The position numbers were made by a program, and so were the translations under genes. From Larkinella humicola (lineage in GTDB: Bacteria > Bacteroidota > Bacteroidia > Cytophagales > Spirosomataceae), in contig NZ_VTWS01000001.1 in assembly GCF_008727875.1 (NCBI RefSeq), positions 1,612,001 to 1,676,000 of the forward strand: a stretch of DNA of 64,000 bases. The letters are read 5' to 3'. Under the pieces are notes generated by a model, which had not been told where the DNA came from, ran no database searches, and was given only the letters and a program-made list of their open reading frames with translations. Shown here one piece after another: positions 56,280 to 63,704 of this stretch. Every line of letters starts with the position of its first letter. Position 1 is the first letter of the stretch.

Positions 56280-56813
56280 ATGACGCGCTTTGAATTTTTA
56301 AAATCATTAGGCTTTTCCGGGGCGGCCCTGCTGGTTGCCATGACTTCCTGCATCCACGAAGAGGACACGGTGGTGGATGCCCTGACCCTGGCGGGTCCGC
56401 AAAGCACGACTCCTGCTTCGTCGACCACCGCCACGCCCAGCAGCGGTACGGTGACCACCCCAGGCACAAGCACCACCACATCTGGTACCGATCTGAGCAC
56501 GATAGCCAGCCGCCTGTTAACAATTGACCTGACAAGTTCGGCAGCAACTGCCCTGAAAACCGTCGGGGGTTACCTGGCCCAAAGTGGCATTGTTGTCGCA
56601 CAGGTCAGCGCAGGGGTATATGTCGCAGTTACACAAACCTGCAGCCATGAACCCAAGAAAAAAATCATCTTCAACAAAACTGAGTTTTACTGCACCGAGC
56701 ATGGGGCCCGCTTCGACTTGACCGGCAAAGGCAAAAACAGTTTTGGCAGCAAAGGCATCACCGTCTACAAAACCGCCACCGACGGAAAAACGCTGGTTGT
56801 TTATAATTCGTGA
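56280..56813 (+). CDS. Rieske-type 2Fe-2S protein, exported
   Basis: 177 residues. An N-terminal leader with a Cys (LLVAMTSCIHEED) may be a lipoprotein signal. A Ser/Thr/Pro-rich linker (residues about 40-70) follows. The Rieske cluster motifs are C-S-H (QTCSHEPKKK) and C-T-E-H-G (YCTEHGARFD), giving the two Cys and two His ligands. It would carry electrons in the periplasm. It precedes the thioredoxin-ApbE-DUF4266-DUF3570 run by 41 nt. The preceding 230 nt hold a small hairpin (56245-56262, GGGTAG/CTACCC) and no gene. Confidence 0.8.
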   Translation: MTRFEFLKSLGFSGAALLVAMTSCIHEEDTVVDALTLAGPQSTTPASSTTATPSSGTVTTPGTSTTTSGTDLSTIASRLLTIDLTSSAATALKTVGGYLAQSGIVVAQVSAGVYVAVTQTCSHEPKKKIIFNKTEFYCTEHGARFDLTGKGKNSFGSKGITVYKTATDGKTLVVYNS

Positions 56814-56854
56814 ATCCCAACACGCCCCTTTTTCATTCATCCAACTAAAAACCT

Positions 56855-57301
56855 ATGAAAGTCTTCCTTTTATCCGTCCTGGCGTTCTTCGCCGTGTCGG
56901 CCCCCCAGTGGCAGCTCAACCTGGATCAGGCAAAAGCTGAAGCGGAAAAGAGCCACAAACTGATTTTACTTAATTTTTCGGGTTCCGACTGGTGCGGACC
57001 GTGTATCAAATTAAAAAAAGACATTTTCGAATCCGAAGCCTTTCAGGTATTTGCAACGGATCACCTGGTGCTGGTACGCGCCGATTTCCCACGTCTTTCC
57101 AAAAACAAACTGGATGCCCGGCAGGAAGCTCATAACGAGGCACTGGCTGAAAAATACAACAAGAAGGGAAAATTCCCCTTTACGGTTCTGCTCGACACCA
57201 GCGGACGGGTATTGAACGAATGGGATGGCTATTCGCCGTCCATGACAGCATCGTCGGTCATGGCGTCTATTCAGGCGGCAAACGCCGGGCAGAACGAATG
57301 A
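56855..57301 (+). CDS. Periplasmic thioredoxin-like protein
   Basis: 148 residues with a signal peptide (about 1-17). The redox block FSGSDWCGPCIKLKKDIF carries the C-x-x-C motif and KFPFTVLLDTSGRVLNEW the cis-Pro region. It belongs to the thioredoxin_7-like group often found with DUF3570 genes. It probably keeps cysteines of the neighbouring proteins reduced. The stop overlaps the ApbE start (ATGA). Confidence 0.9.
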   Translation: MKVFLLSVLAFFAVSAPQWQLNLDQAKAEAEKSHKLILLNFSGSDWCGPCIKLKKDIFESEAFQVFATDHLVLVRADFPRLSKNKLDARQEAHNEALAEKYNKKGKFPFTVLLDTSGRVLNEWDGYSPSMTASSVMASIQAANAGQNE

Positions 57302-58263
57302 AATCCGCCGGACTTCTTCACCAGCGAATCCAGCGACTTATGGGGAATCGCTTCGAATTGAGCGTCGTGAGTCCCGACGCTGACTGGGCCAACGCCTGCA
57401 TCGATGCGGCCATTGCCGAAATTAGCCGCATCGAACGGCTGTTGACCACTTTTGACGAAGGTAGCCAGACCAATCAGATCAACGCTGGCGCAGGCATCCG
57501 GGCTGTTCCGGTCGATCCGGAAGTCTTTGCACTCATTCAACGGTCGCTGCGGCTGTCGGCCCTGACCCAGGGCGCGTTCGACATCACCTACGGCTCGATC
57601 GACAAACGACTCTGGAACTTTGACACAACCATGACCGCGCTACCCGATCCGAAAACCGCCCGGCAGATGGTGCGGCTCATCAATTACCGCAACGTGGTTC
57701 TGGACGAAAAGAACACCACCGTGTTTCTGAAAGAACGGGGAATGCGGATCGGTTTTGGCGGGATTGGAAAAGGGTATGCTGCCGAACAGGCAAAGCGACT
57801 CCTGCAATCGCTGGGCGTCGGAAGCGGCATTGTCAATGCCGCCGGCGATCTGACCACCTGGGGCCTGCAACCGAACGGCGAACCCTGGACCATCGGCATT
57901 GCCGACCCGGACGCGGCCCGAAACGCAACCGCCGGACGGGCCTTTTCTTACCTGAGCATCAGCAATATGGCTATTGCAACCTCGGGTACGTACGAAAAAT
58001 ACGCCATGATCGGCAATCGGCGCTACTCCCACACCATCGATCCGAAAACCGGCTATCCGGTTTCCGGGATTAAAAGCGTGACGATCATCGCCCCCAATGC
58101 CGAGTTGGCCGATGCCCTGGCTACGCCCGTGATGGTGATGGGCGTCCGGGTCGGGCTCGATCTGATCAACCAGATGCAACACCTGGCTTGCATCCTCATC
58201 GATGACCACGATCACGTGTATACGTCAACCAACATCCGGCTGGTCAAGTCGGCGACTCTCTGA
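57298..58263 (+). CDS. apbE: FAD:protein FMN transferase (ApbE)
   Basis: 321 residues from the ATG overlapping the thioredoxin stop; a longer frame from 57220 lies inside the thioredoxin gene. ApbE uses FAD to attach FMN to a Thr/Ser of extracytoplasmic redox proteins. Family blocks: MGNRFELSVVSPD, GAFDITYGSI, MRIGFGGIGKGYAAEQAKRL, NAAGDLTTWG and GYPVSGIKSVTIIAPNAELA with the metal-binding Asp. No N-terminal signal or lipobox is clear, which is unusual. No obvious FMN-acceptor gene is present in the window. Confidence 0.92.
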   Translation: MKSAGLLHQRIQRLMGNRFELSVVSPDADWANACIDAAIAEISRIERLLTTFDEGSQTNQINAGAGIRAVPVDPEVFALIQRSLRLSALTQGAFDITYGSIDKRLWNFDTTMTALPDPKTARQMVRLINYRNVVLDEKNTTVFLKERGMRIGFGGIGKGYAAEQAKRLLQSLGVGSGIVNAAGDLTTWGLQPNGEPWTIGIADPDAARNATAGRAFSYLSISNMAIATSGTYEKYAMIGNRRYSHTIDPKTGYPVSGIKSVTIIAPNAELADALATPVMVMGVRVGLDLINQMQHLACILIDDHDHVYTSTNIRLVKSATL

Positions 58264-58291
58264 AAACCACTCTGACTTGTTTTACTTACCT

Positions 58292-58522
58292 ATGCTAAAC
58301 CAACGAATCATCCCCGCAACGAGGCTGGCACTGGCGCTGCTTGGCGCAGGCCTGTCGGGCTGCGTCTCCGTCAAGGAATACCAGAAAAGCCGCATCAACG
58401 ATGCCGACATGGAACTCTCAGCACGAAAATCAGAAAAGTTTGAGCAGAATTTTTACCTCTACCGCGAAGGTGCAGCCGGTGCCAATGGCGGAAAAAGCGG
58501 AGGAGGCTGCGGCTGTAATTAA
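58292..58522 (+). CDS. DUF4266 small lipoprotein with C-terminal Cys-Gly-Cys
   Basis: 76 residues from ATG 58292. LGAGLSGC is a lipobox; VSVKEYQKSRINDADMELS and NFYLYREGAAGANGGKSG are DUF4266 blocks; the chain ends in a Gly-rich tail GGGCGCN. It is always encoded with DUF3570 in the genomes I know of. The C-terminal CGC could bind metal or a cofactor. The next gene starts 8 nt later. Confidence 0.85.
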   Translation: MLNQRIIPATRLALALLGAGLSGCVSVKEYQKSRINDADMELSARKSEKFEQNFYLYREGAAGANGGKSGGGCGCN

Positions 58523-58530
58523 CCACCCCT

Positions 58531-59730
58531 ATGAAAAAAATCTGTCTGTCCGTTGGCTTGCTGCTGAGCCTGATGCGGACCGGGTATGCGCAGGAAGCTC
58601 CTGCCTACGAAAAGCGGAAACTGAAGGTGGAAGAAATCAACCTGGTATCGAGCTACTATGAACAGTCGGGCCAGAATTCGGCCGTAACCGGCGGCATTGG
58701 TTCAGAATCCCTGCGCGATTTTGCCCAGTCGCTCGACGTGGTGCTGACTACCACCGACCGGCAAAACCGGCGGCACAGCCTGGTTTTCGACCTGAATATT
58801 GATCACTATACTTCCGCTTCGTCCGACAAAATCGACCCACTGACGATCTCGTCGGCCTCCCGGAGTGACACGCACGTGTATCCGTCGCTGTCGTGGAGTA
58901 TGCGCGACGACGTCCGGCGGGTTACCAAAGGCATTTCGTTTGCTTATTCGACGGAGTATGATTACAAGTCTTACGGTGTGAGCGTCAGTTACAGCAAGTC
59001 GTCGGTCGATAACAACCGGGACCTAACGCTGAAAGCCGGGGCCTTTTTCGATACCTGGACGGTAATACTCCCCGCCGAACTCCGCCCTGAGGGCTACGGT
59101 TCGGGGGCAGAAGGTGACATGGACCCGGTTGACCACAAACCGCGTAATTCCTACAACGCCAGTGCGTCCGTTTCACAGGTGATCAACAAACGTCTACAGG
59201 CTTTTTTGACGCTCGAACCCTCGTTTCAGCAAGGGCTCCTGAGCACGCCCTTTCACCGGATTTATTTCAATGAAGGTTCCGAAACCGTTGAACGATTGCC
59301 GGGTTCACGCCTGAAACTGCCTCTCGGCCTTCGCGTCCATTACTTCCTCGGCGACCGCGTAATCATTCGTTCGTTCTACCGGTATTATGCCGACAATTGG
59401 GGCATGCAGGCGCATACCGTCAACCTGGAAACGCCCATCAAGCTGACCTCCTTCGTGTCCATCAGTCCATTTTATCGCTTCAGCAAACAGACGGCGGTTC
59501 GGTATTTTGCCGCCTACGGCCAACACGCCACCACCGAGCGGTATTACACCAGTGATTACGACATCTCGGGGTTTACCAGCCAGTTTCTGGGTATGGGCAT
59601 TCGGCTGGCTCCGCCGGGCGGTTTGCTTGGCATCAACCGCTGGCAGAGCGTCGAACTCCGCTATGGTCGCTACAGCCGCAGCACTGGCCTGACGGCCAAC
59701 AGCGTAACCTTGCTGGCGAAGTTCAAGTAG
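58531..59730 (+). CDS. DUF3570 outer-membrane protein
   Basis: 399 residues with a signal peptide (about 1-20). The body is beta-rich with alternating aromatic residues, for example FDLNIDHYTSASSDKIDP and YNASASVSQVINKRLQAF, and it ends VTLLAKFK, so a barrel is likely. The SSYYEQSGQNSAVTGGIGSE start of the mature chain is typical of DUF3570. It is part of the thioredoxin-ApbE-DUF4266 operon and may form the outer-membrane element of a redox or metal-handling system. Confidence 0.87.
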   Translation: MKKICLSVGLLLSLMRTGYAQEAPAYEKRKLKVEEINLVSSYYEQSGQNSAVTGGIGSESLRDFAQSLDVVLTTTDRQNRRHSLVFDLNIDHYTSASSDKIDPLTISSASRSDTHVYPSLSWSMRDDVRRVTKGISFAYSTEYDYKSYGVSVSYSKSSVDNNRDLTLKAGAFFDTWTVILPAELRPEGYGSGAEGDMDPVDHKPRNSYNASASVSQVINKRLQAFLTLEPSFQQGLLSTPFHRIYFNEGSETVERLPGSRLKLPLGLRVHYFLGDRVIIRSFYRYYADNWGMQAHTVNLETPIKLTSFVSISPFYRFSKQTAVRYFAAYGQHATTERYYTSDYDISGFTSQFLGMGIRLAPPGGLLGINRWQSVELRYGRYSRSTGLTANSVTLLAKFK

Positions 59731-59740
59731 ACCCTTGCAA

Positions 59741-59774
59741 TTGATGCGAAAAGTCGTGCAGATTCTTATCTTTG
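59741..59774 (+). promoter_or_regulatory. Promoter for the Crp/Fnr gene
   Basis: TTG (59741-59743), 23-nt spacer, exact TAnnTTTG match TATCTTTG (59767-59774). The start codon is about 95 nt downstream. Confidence 0.6.
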
Positions 59775-59869
59775 GTAACCGGGTCTTCTGACGTAAACCC
59801 GTTGGGAATAGTCCGCTCCCGGTTTCACAAAAGTCCGAACCCATCTGTCCTCTTAATCGACCAATCTGC

Positions 59870-60499
59870 ATGGAAGAAAGTGAAATTCTAGCCAAACTGC
59901 CTCTGGTTTTCACGGAGTCGGCACTTCGTCAGGAAATGCTGACCCACGGAAAATTCCTAAAAGTTAACAAAGACGATACCCTGATTCGGGAGGGGCAATA
60001 CCTGGACTTTCTGCCCATCGTCATCAAAGGCGAAATCCGGGTTTTCCAGCAAAAAGAGGATCGGGAAATTCTGCTCTACTACGTTCGGGAAGGCCAGACG
60101 TGCATGATGTCACTTTCAGCCGCGTATTTCAACCACACCAGTTCGTCCTACGGGGTGGCCACCAAACCGTCCGAAATTTTCGTTTTTCCCACCCGGCTCG
60201 TCAACGAATGGCAACTGAAATATTCTTCGTGGAACGCCTACCTGATCCAGACCTTTCGCAGCCGCTACGATGAATTGCTGGGATCGTTTGAAAGCGTCGC
60301 GTTTGATCCGATCGACAAACGGGTTCTTTCTTACCTGACCGAGCGGGCCAAAAAAGAAAATACCGCCCAAATTGCCATTTCGCACCAGAATCTGGCGTAT
60401 GAACTGGGCACCACCCGGGTGGTTATTTCCCGCATCCTGAAGGGGTTTGAACAGCAGGGCAAAGTCAAATTGTTCAGAGGTTCAATTCAGCTAAAATAA
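59870..60499 (+). CDS. Crp/Fnr family transcriptional regulator
   Basis: 209 residues. An N-terminal cyclic-nucleotide-binding-type beta-roll (IREGQYLDFLPIVIKGEIRV, FQQKEDREILLYYVREGQTC) and a C-terminal winged helix (ISHQNLAYELGTTRVVISRI, LKGFEQQGKVKLFRG). The beta-roll lacks the full cAMP-binding Arg-Ser pair, so the effector is unclear; GQTCMMSLSAAYF contains one Cys. It precedes the exported DsrE gene by 78 nt and may regulate it, since regulators of this type commonly sense redox state or sulfur species. Confidence 0.92.
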   Translation: MEESEILAKLPLVFTESALRQEMLTHGKFLKVNKDDTLIREGQYLDFLPIVIKGEIRVFQQKEDREILLYYVREGQTCMMSLSAAYFNHTSSSYGVATKPSEIFVFPTRLVNEWQLKYSSWNAYLIQTFRSRYDELLGSFESVAFDPIDKRVLSYLTERAKKENTAQIAISHQNLAYELGTTRVVISRILKGFEQQGKVKLFRGSIQLK

Positions 60500-60530
60500 T
60501 TGAGGGCTTGTGTATCTTTTGATACCGTTT

Positions 60531-60556
60531 TTTAGCGGTGGACGGGTATAGATTTG
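60531..60556 (+). promoter_or_regulatory. Promoter for the dsrE-DUF1059 pair
   Basis: An exact TAnnTTTG match TAGATTTG lies at 60549-60556, 21 nt before the start codon. The -33 box is unclear (TTTG at 60518-60521 gives a long 27-nt spacer). Confidence 0.45.
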
Positions 60557-60577
60557 TACCAACCAACCGCTAACAGG

Positions 60578-61024
60578 ATGAAAACCTACTATACCCTGAT
60601 TGCCTTCATTCTATCCATCGCCAGCATGCAAGCACAATCCAACTCCGGCACAACGCCAGCCCGGAAGCTGACGTTTCTCATTCACGTTACGCAAAGCCAG
60701 GACCCCACCCGGGCTGCCCTGGCTTTTCTGGTGGCCAAAACCGCCCTCGACGAAGGCCACACGGTCAATCTTTTTCTGGCGGGCGATGGCGTAAAGTTGT
60801 TACAGGATGAAACTCTCAACCAATTGACCGGTTTGGGCACCGGCAACCTTCGTGAACATTACGATGCCATTGTAAAAGGAAATGGGCGGTTTTACCTGTC
60901 GGGCAACTCCGCGAAAGCCCGGGGCATGACCGCGGCTGACCTGAAAGACAAACCGGCTGAATTTGCCTTGCCCACCGTGCTGATCAGGCTGGCCACGGAG
61001 AGCGACCGCCTGTTTACGTATTAA
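60578..61024 (+). CDS. Exported DsrE family protein
   Basis: 148 residues from ATG 60578, with a signal peptide (YYTLIAFILSIASMQAQ). The DsrE-like Rossmann fold follows: KLTFLIHVTQSQDPTRAALA, TALDEGHTVNLFLAGDGVKL and the GTGNLREHYDAIVKGN block. It lacks the conserved Cys seen in sulfur-relay DsrE/TusD proteins, so sulfur transfer is uncertain. Its end is 22 nt upstream of a DUF1059 gene. Confidence 0.85.
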   Translation: MKTYYTLIAFILSIASMQAQSNSGTTPARKLTFLIHVTQSQDPTRAALAFLVAKTALDEGHTVNLFLAGDGVKLLQDETLNQLTGLGTGNLREHYDAIVKGNGRFYLSGNSAKARGMTAADLKDKPAEFALPTVLIRLATESDRLFTY

Positions 61025-61046
61025 CCATTCCAAACTCCATAAAACC

Positions 61047-61220
61047 ATGAAAACTCTCCATTGCCGGGACGTTGGCTTCGATTGTGAAGGCGTTATCAAC
61101 GGCACCACCGACGACGAAGTATTGCAACAGGCGGCTGAACATGCCTTGACGGTTCACGGCCTGACGGTTACGCCGGAAATAGCTGAACAGGTCAAAACGT
61201 TGATCAAAGAGGAAGCCTGA
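61047..61220 (+). CDS. DUF1059 small protein
   Basis: 57 residues. KTLHCRDVGFDCEGVINGTT with Cys6 and Cys13 in a C-x6-C form and the closing VKTLIKEEA match the DUF1059 family of small soluble proteins. Its function is not established; the paired Cys suggest metal binding. It is translated just after the DsrE gene, so they probably share a promoter and the terminator at 61295. Confidence 0.8.
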   Translation: MKTLHCRDVGFDCEGVINGTTDDEVLQQAAEHALTVHGLTVTPEIAEQVKTLIKEEA

Positions 61221-61294
61221 TAACAGGTTGTCGGAAGGGTCCGTAAAGAGGTACCGCTCCCGAACGAGCAGGGAGTCTTCTTTACTTAGCAATC

Positions 61295-61340
61295 GGACGA
61301 AACGGGGCACGGCTAGTTTCCCTGTTTCGTCCTTTTATTT
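61295..61340 (+). terminator. Intrinsic terminator after the dsrE-DUF1059 pair
   Basis: A 13-bp stem (61295-61307 with 61320-61332, one G-T wobble), 12-nt loop, then TTTTATTT. The outer nine pairs, GGACGAAAC/GTTTCGTCC, equal those of the terminator at 52140. The rest of the 61221-61576 gap holds only the promoter at 61522. Confidence 0.85.
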
Positions 61341-61521
61341 CGCCGGCGCAGGGTACCCCCCCGACTGAAGGGAGCCGGAAGTCACCGAATTTGATTTTGA
61401 GTAGAAATAATTAAGCAAACATGGATTGATTCCGGCCCGGCCTGACGGTCGTGTATCAAAACAAGAAAGGTTGAACGAATTCCAAAACTGCCGCCATTCG
61501 TCCACCTATTCAGGCCATTTG

Positions 61522-61556
61522 TTGGACAAAAGCCCTGTCATTTTGCGATACTTTTG
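61522..61556 (+). promoter_or_regulatory. Promoter for the siderophore-interacting protein gene
   Basis: TTG (61522-61524) and an exact TAnnTTTG match TACTTTTG (61549-61556) with a 24-nt spacer. The start codon is 20 nt downstream, so the leader is very short. Confidence 0.55.
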
Positions 61557-61576
61557 CCGAAACAAATGACTGATTG

Positions 61577-62272
61577 ATGGCAAATGTTCTCAAAAAAGCC
61601 GTATCGCAGCTAATCGATAAACTTTCAACGCCTTCACACGTCGTGGCCATTCGGGCCTGGCAACCGGCCACGCTGTATGAAGTCGACGTTCACCTTCCCA
61701 CCACGGCAATGGAAAAATGGACCACCATCCAACGCTTGAAATGCAAAGTCGCAGAGTTTGAATACCGGGATTATACCCCGGCCATCTGGAAGGCCGGAGA
61801 AAGAATTTGCACCCTCTATATCCAGGCCGGACACGACGGAGCCGGAAGCCGCTGGGTTCAGCGCCTAAAAAAGGGCGACAAGATCCCCTTAGGCGTTGCC
61901 CACGCAGCCCAGGTGCCGACGAAAGAAGGGAGAATCCTGTGCCTGGGCGACGGCACTGCGATCGGGCATTTTTTAGGGATGAAGCAGTTAACCGACCGAA
62001 AACGGTTTCCGATGGAAGTCGTGATCATACTGCCTGAAATTTACCAGCTACCGTCCACCCTGATAGCGAATAATCCCGAATTTGAATTTATCTTCAACCC
62101 GCACGGAAACAGCCTGGAAACCCTGGAACAATGGGCGCTTTCAAAAGAGTTGAGCGCGTATACCTCGGTATATCTGGCAGGCCATACGCCCCTGGTGAAA
62201 AGCTTGCGAAAAAAGCTGAAGGCAATACCGGACGTACCGGCGACATTCCAGGCCCACGGGTTCTGGTCATAA
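61577..62272 (+). CDS. Siderophore-interacting protein (FAD-dependent ferric reductase family)
   Basis: 231 residues from ATG 61577 (the previous codon is a TTG). The N-terminal FAD-binding barrel has RLKCKVAEFEYRDYTPAIWK and GERICTLYIQAGHDGAGSRW; the C-terminal NAD(P)-like part has GRILCLGDGTAIGHFLGMKQ and FQAHGFW at the end. Members reduce ferric siderophores to release iron in the cytoplasm. An AraC regulator gene starts 9 nt later. No siderophore receptor is in the window. Confidence 0.88.
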   Translation: MANVLKKAVSQLIDKLSTPSHVVAIRAWQPATLYEVDVHLPTTAMEKWTTIQRLKCKVAEFEYRDYTPAIWKAGERICTLYIQAGHDGAGSRWVQRLKKGDKIPLGVAHAAQVPTKEGRILCLGDGTAIGHFLGMKQLTDRKRFPMEVVIILPEIYQLPSTLIANNPEFEFIFNPHGNSLETLEQWALSKELSAYTSVYLAGHTPLVKSLRKKLKAIPDVPATFQAHGFWS

Positions 62273-62281
62273 AAAAGCAGC

Positions 62282-63145
62282 ATGGCGACCCACGATATTC
62301 CCCTCTTTCATTTGGAAAAAAATCCGTTCGAAATGGGAATTTTATCCCTTTCGGATCAAACCACCCTGGAACTTGTCAATGAAAAAGTCAGGATTCCCCA
62401 CCGCCACGACCATTATTGCTTCTTTTTTATGGAAAGTGGTTGCCTGAATTTTAGTGTCGATTTCCAGAATATAGACATCCAGCCTTCCTCCCTTTTAATA
62501 ACCCGTCCCGGACAAATTCACGAACTCGGTTTTGCCAAAGATCCTGCCGGGTGGCTACTGGCTTTTGATGCACACTTTATCGACGAAAAGGCCCGCAGCG
62601 TGATCGACCAATCCTTTGTGAAAGTCATTTTACTCCAGTTGGACGAGGCCGAAAAAACAGAGGTATGCACCCTTTTCAATCTGATCTATTCAACCGAATG
62701 CGAGAAATCACCGGCAAACTTTCATCAGCGGCTTCTCCAAACGTTGATCAATGCCCTATTTTACAAAATCGTACTGATTTTTCAAGCGCAGGAAGACAAA
62801 CGCATTCAAAGCTATTCATCCCGGAGCATGGAAATTACCAGGCGGTTTCATCAGTTGGTGAAAGCCCATTTTCTCCTCCTGAAAAAAACCGCTGATTATG
62901 CGTCAAAACTCAATATAACCGTCAGTTACCTGAACGATACCGTCAAGGCGGTCACCGGGTTTTCCTCAACCTACCTCATCCAGCTTGAAATTTTTCGGGA
63001 AGCCCAGCGATTCCTGGTGTATACCACCAACAGCGTTAAGGAAATTGCGTTTCAGTTGGGCTACGACGACGAGAAATACTTCATCCGGTTGTTCAGTAAA
63101 ACGATTGGGACATCGCCGGCCAGTTTTAGAAAAAAGTATCGATGA
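62282..63145 (+). CDS. AraC family transcriptional regulator
   Basis: 287 residues. An N-terminal cupin-like domain (PHRHDHYCFFFMESGCLNFS, LLITRPGQIHELGFA) and a C-terminal double helix-turn-helix (DYASKLNITVSYLNDTVKAV and IAFQLGYDDEKYFIRLFSKT, then SPASFRKKY). Encoded 9 nt after the siderophore-interacting protein gene, it probably controls iron-reductase expression, although its ligand is unknown. Confidence 0.92.
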   Translation: MATHDIPLFHLEKNPFEMGILSLSDQTTLELVNEKVRIPHRHDHYCFFFMESGCLNFSVDFQNIDIQPSSLLITRPGQIHELGFAKDPAGWLLAFDAHFIDEKARSVIDQSFVKVILLQLDEAEKTEVCTLFNLIYSTECEKSPANFHQRLLQTLINALFYKIVLIFQAQEDKRIQSYSSRSMEITRRFHQLVKAHFLLLKKTADYASKLNITVSYLNDTVKAVTGFSSTYLIQLEIFREAQRFLVYTTNSVKEIAFQLGYDDEKYFIRLFSKTIGTSPASFRKKYR

Positions 63146-63270
63146 CGGTTACGTTCTTTTTTTTTCAGATAAGGCAACGGGGAATCGAAGCCTATGCAAA
63201 AGATGGGTATCTTGAACGCCTGTTTCTCCCATAAACCGTAAGCACAAACCGCCTTTTATTACCCCTAATC

Positions 63271-63639
63271 ATGGAAGCTCCTTTCGATACGCACTGGGCC
63301 GAAGAGGCCCGGTTTACGTTCAATCAACTCCCCACGGAGGTACAGAATGCGTTTTTGCGGCAACTGCCGAATCTGGTGGTTAGTTATGCCGGCCTCTACG
63401 CCCAACGCCCGGAAGACTCAAAAGTAGTCGGCACGGTTTCCCATATGCAGGCACCGGACTGGAATTTATGGCTGCGAATGGGTACGGAATATGCGGAAGG
63501 CGAAACCGGCCCGATCCTGTTTGTCAACGAGTTTTCGTCATTGTCTCCTGACGACTTTGAACAATCGGTAGCCACAGCCCGGCAATCGCCCGACCGGGTC
63601 AATGAAGACGGGAACGCGGCCGGGTCGCCGATGCGATGA
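63271..63639 (+). CDS. Hypothetical soluble protein
   Basis: 122 residues with no signal peptide or membrane segment. The chain begins APFDTHWAEEARFTFNQLPT and contains a Trp-rich centre (APDWNLWLRMG), ending in an acidic, Asn/Gly-rich tail. No family is recognised. It stands alone, 125 nt after the AraC gene and convergent with the following gene. Coding potential is supported by an ATG start and codon use similar to neighbours; function unknown. Confidence 0.55.
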   Translation: MEAPFDTHWAEEARFTFNQLPTEVQNAFLRQLPNLVVSYAGLYAQRPEDSKVVGTVSHMQAPDWNLWLRMGTEYAEGETGPILFVNEFSSLSPDDFEQSVATARQSPDRVNEDGNAAGSPMR

Positions 63640-63704
63640 AGTGAATTGAACAGATTTTTATCTGCATCAATCCGCCCCATTCGTGTGCTCATTTTTGATT
63701 TCAA

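Noticed and set aside
61047-61220. Possible frameshift at the end of the DUF1059 gene
   Set aside because: On careful rereading the frame continues as VKTLIKEEA to a TGA at 61218-61220 without interruption.
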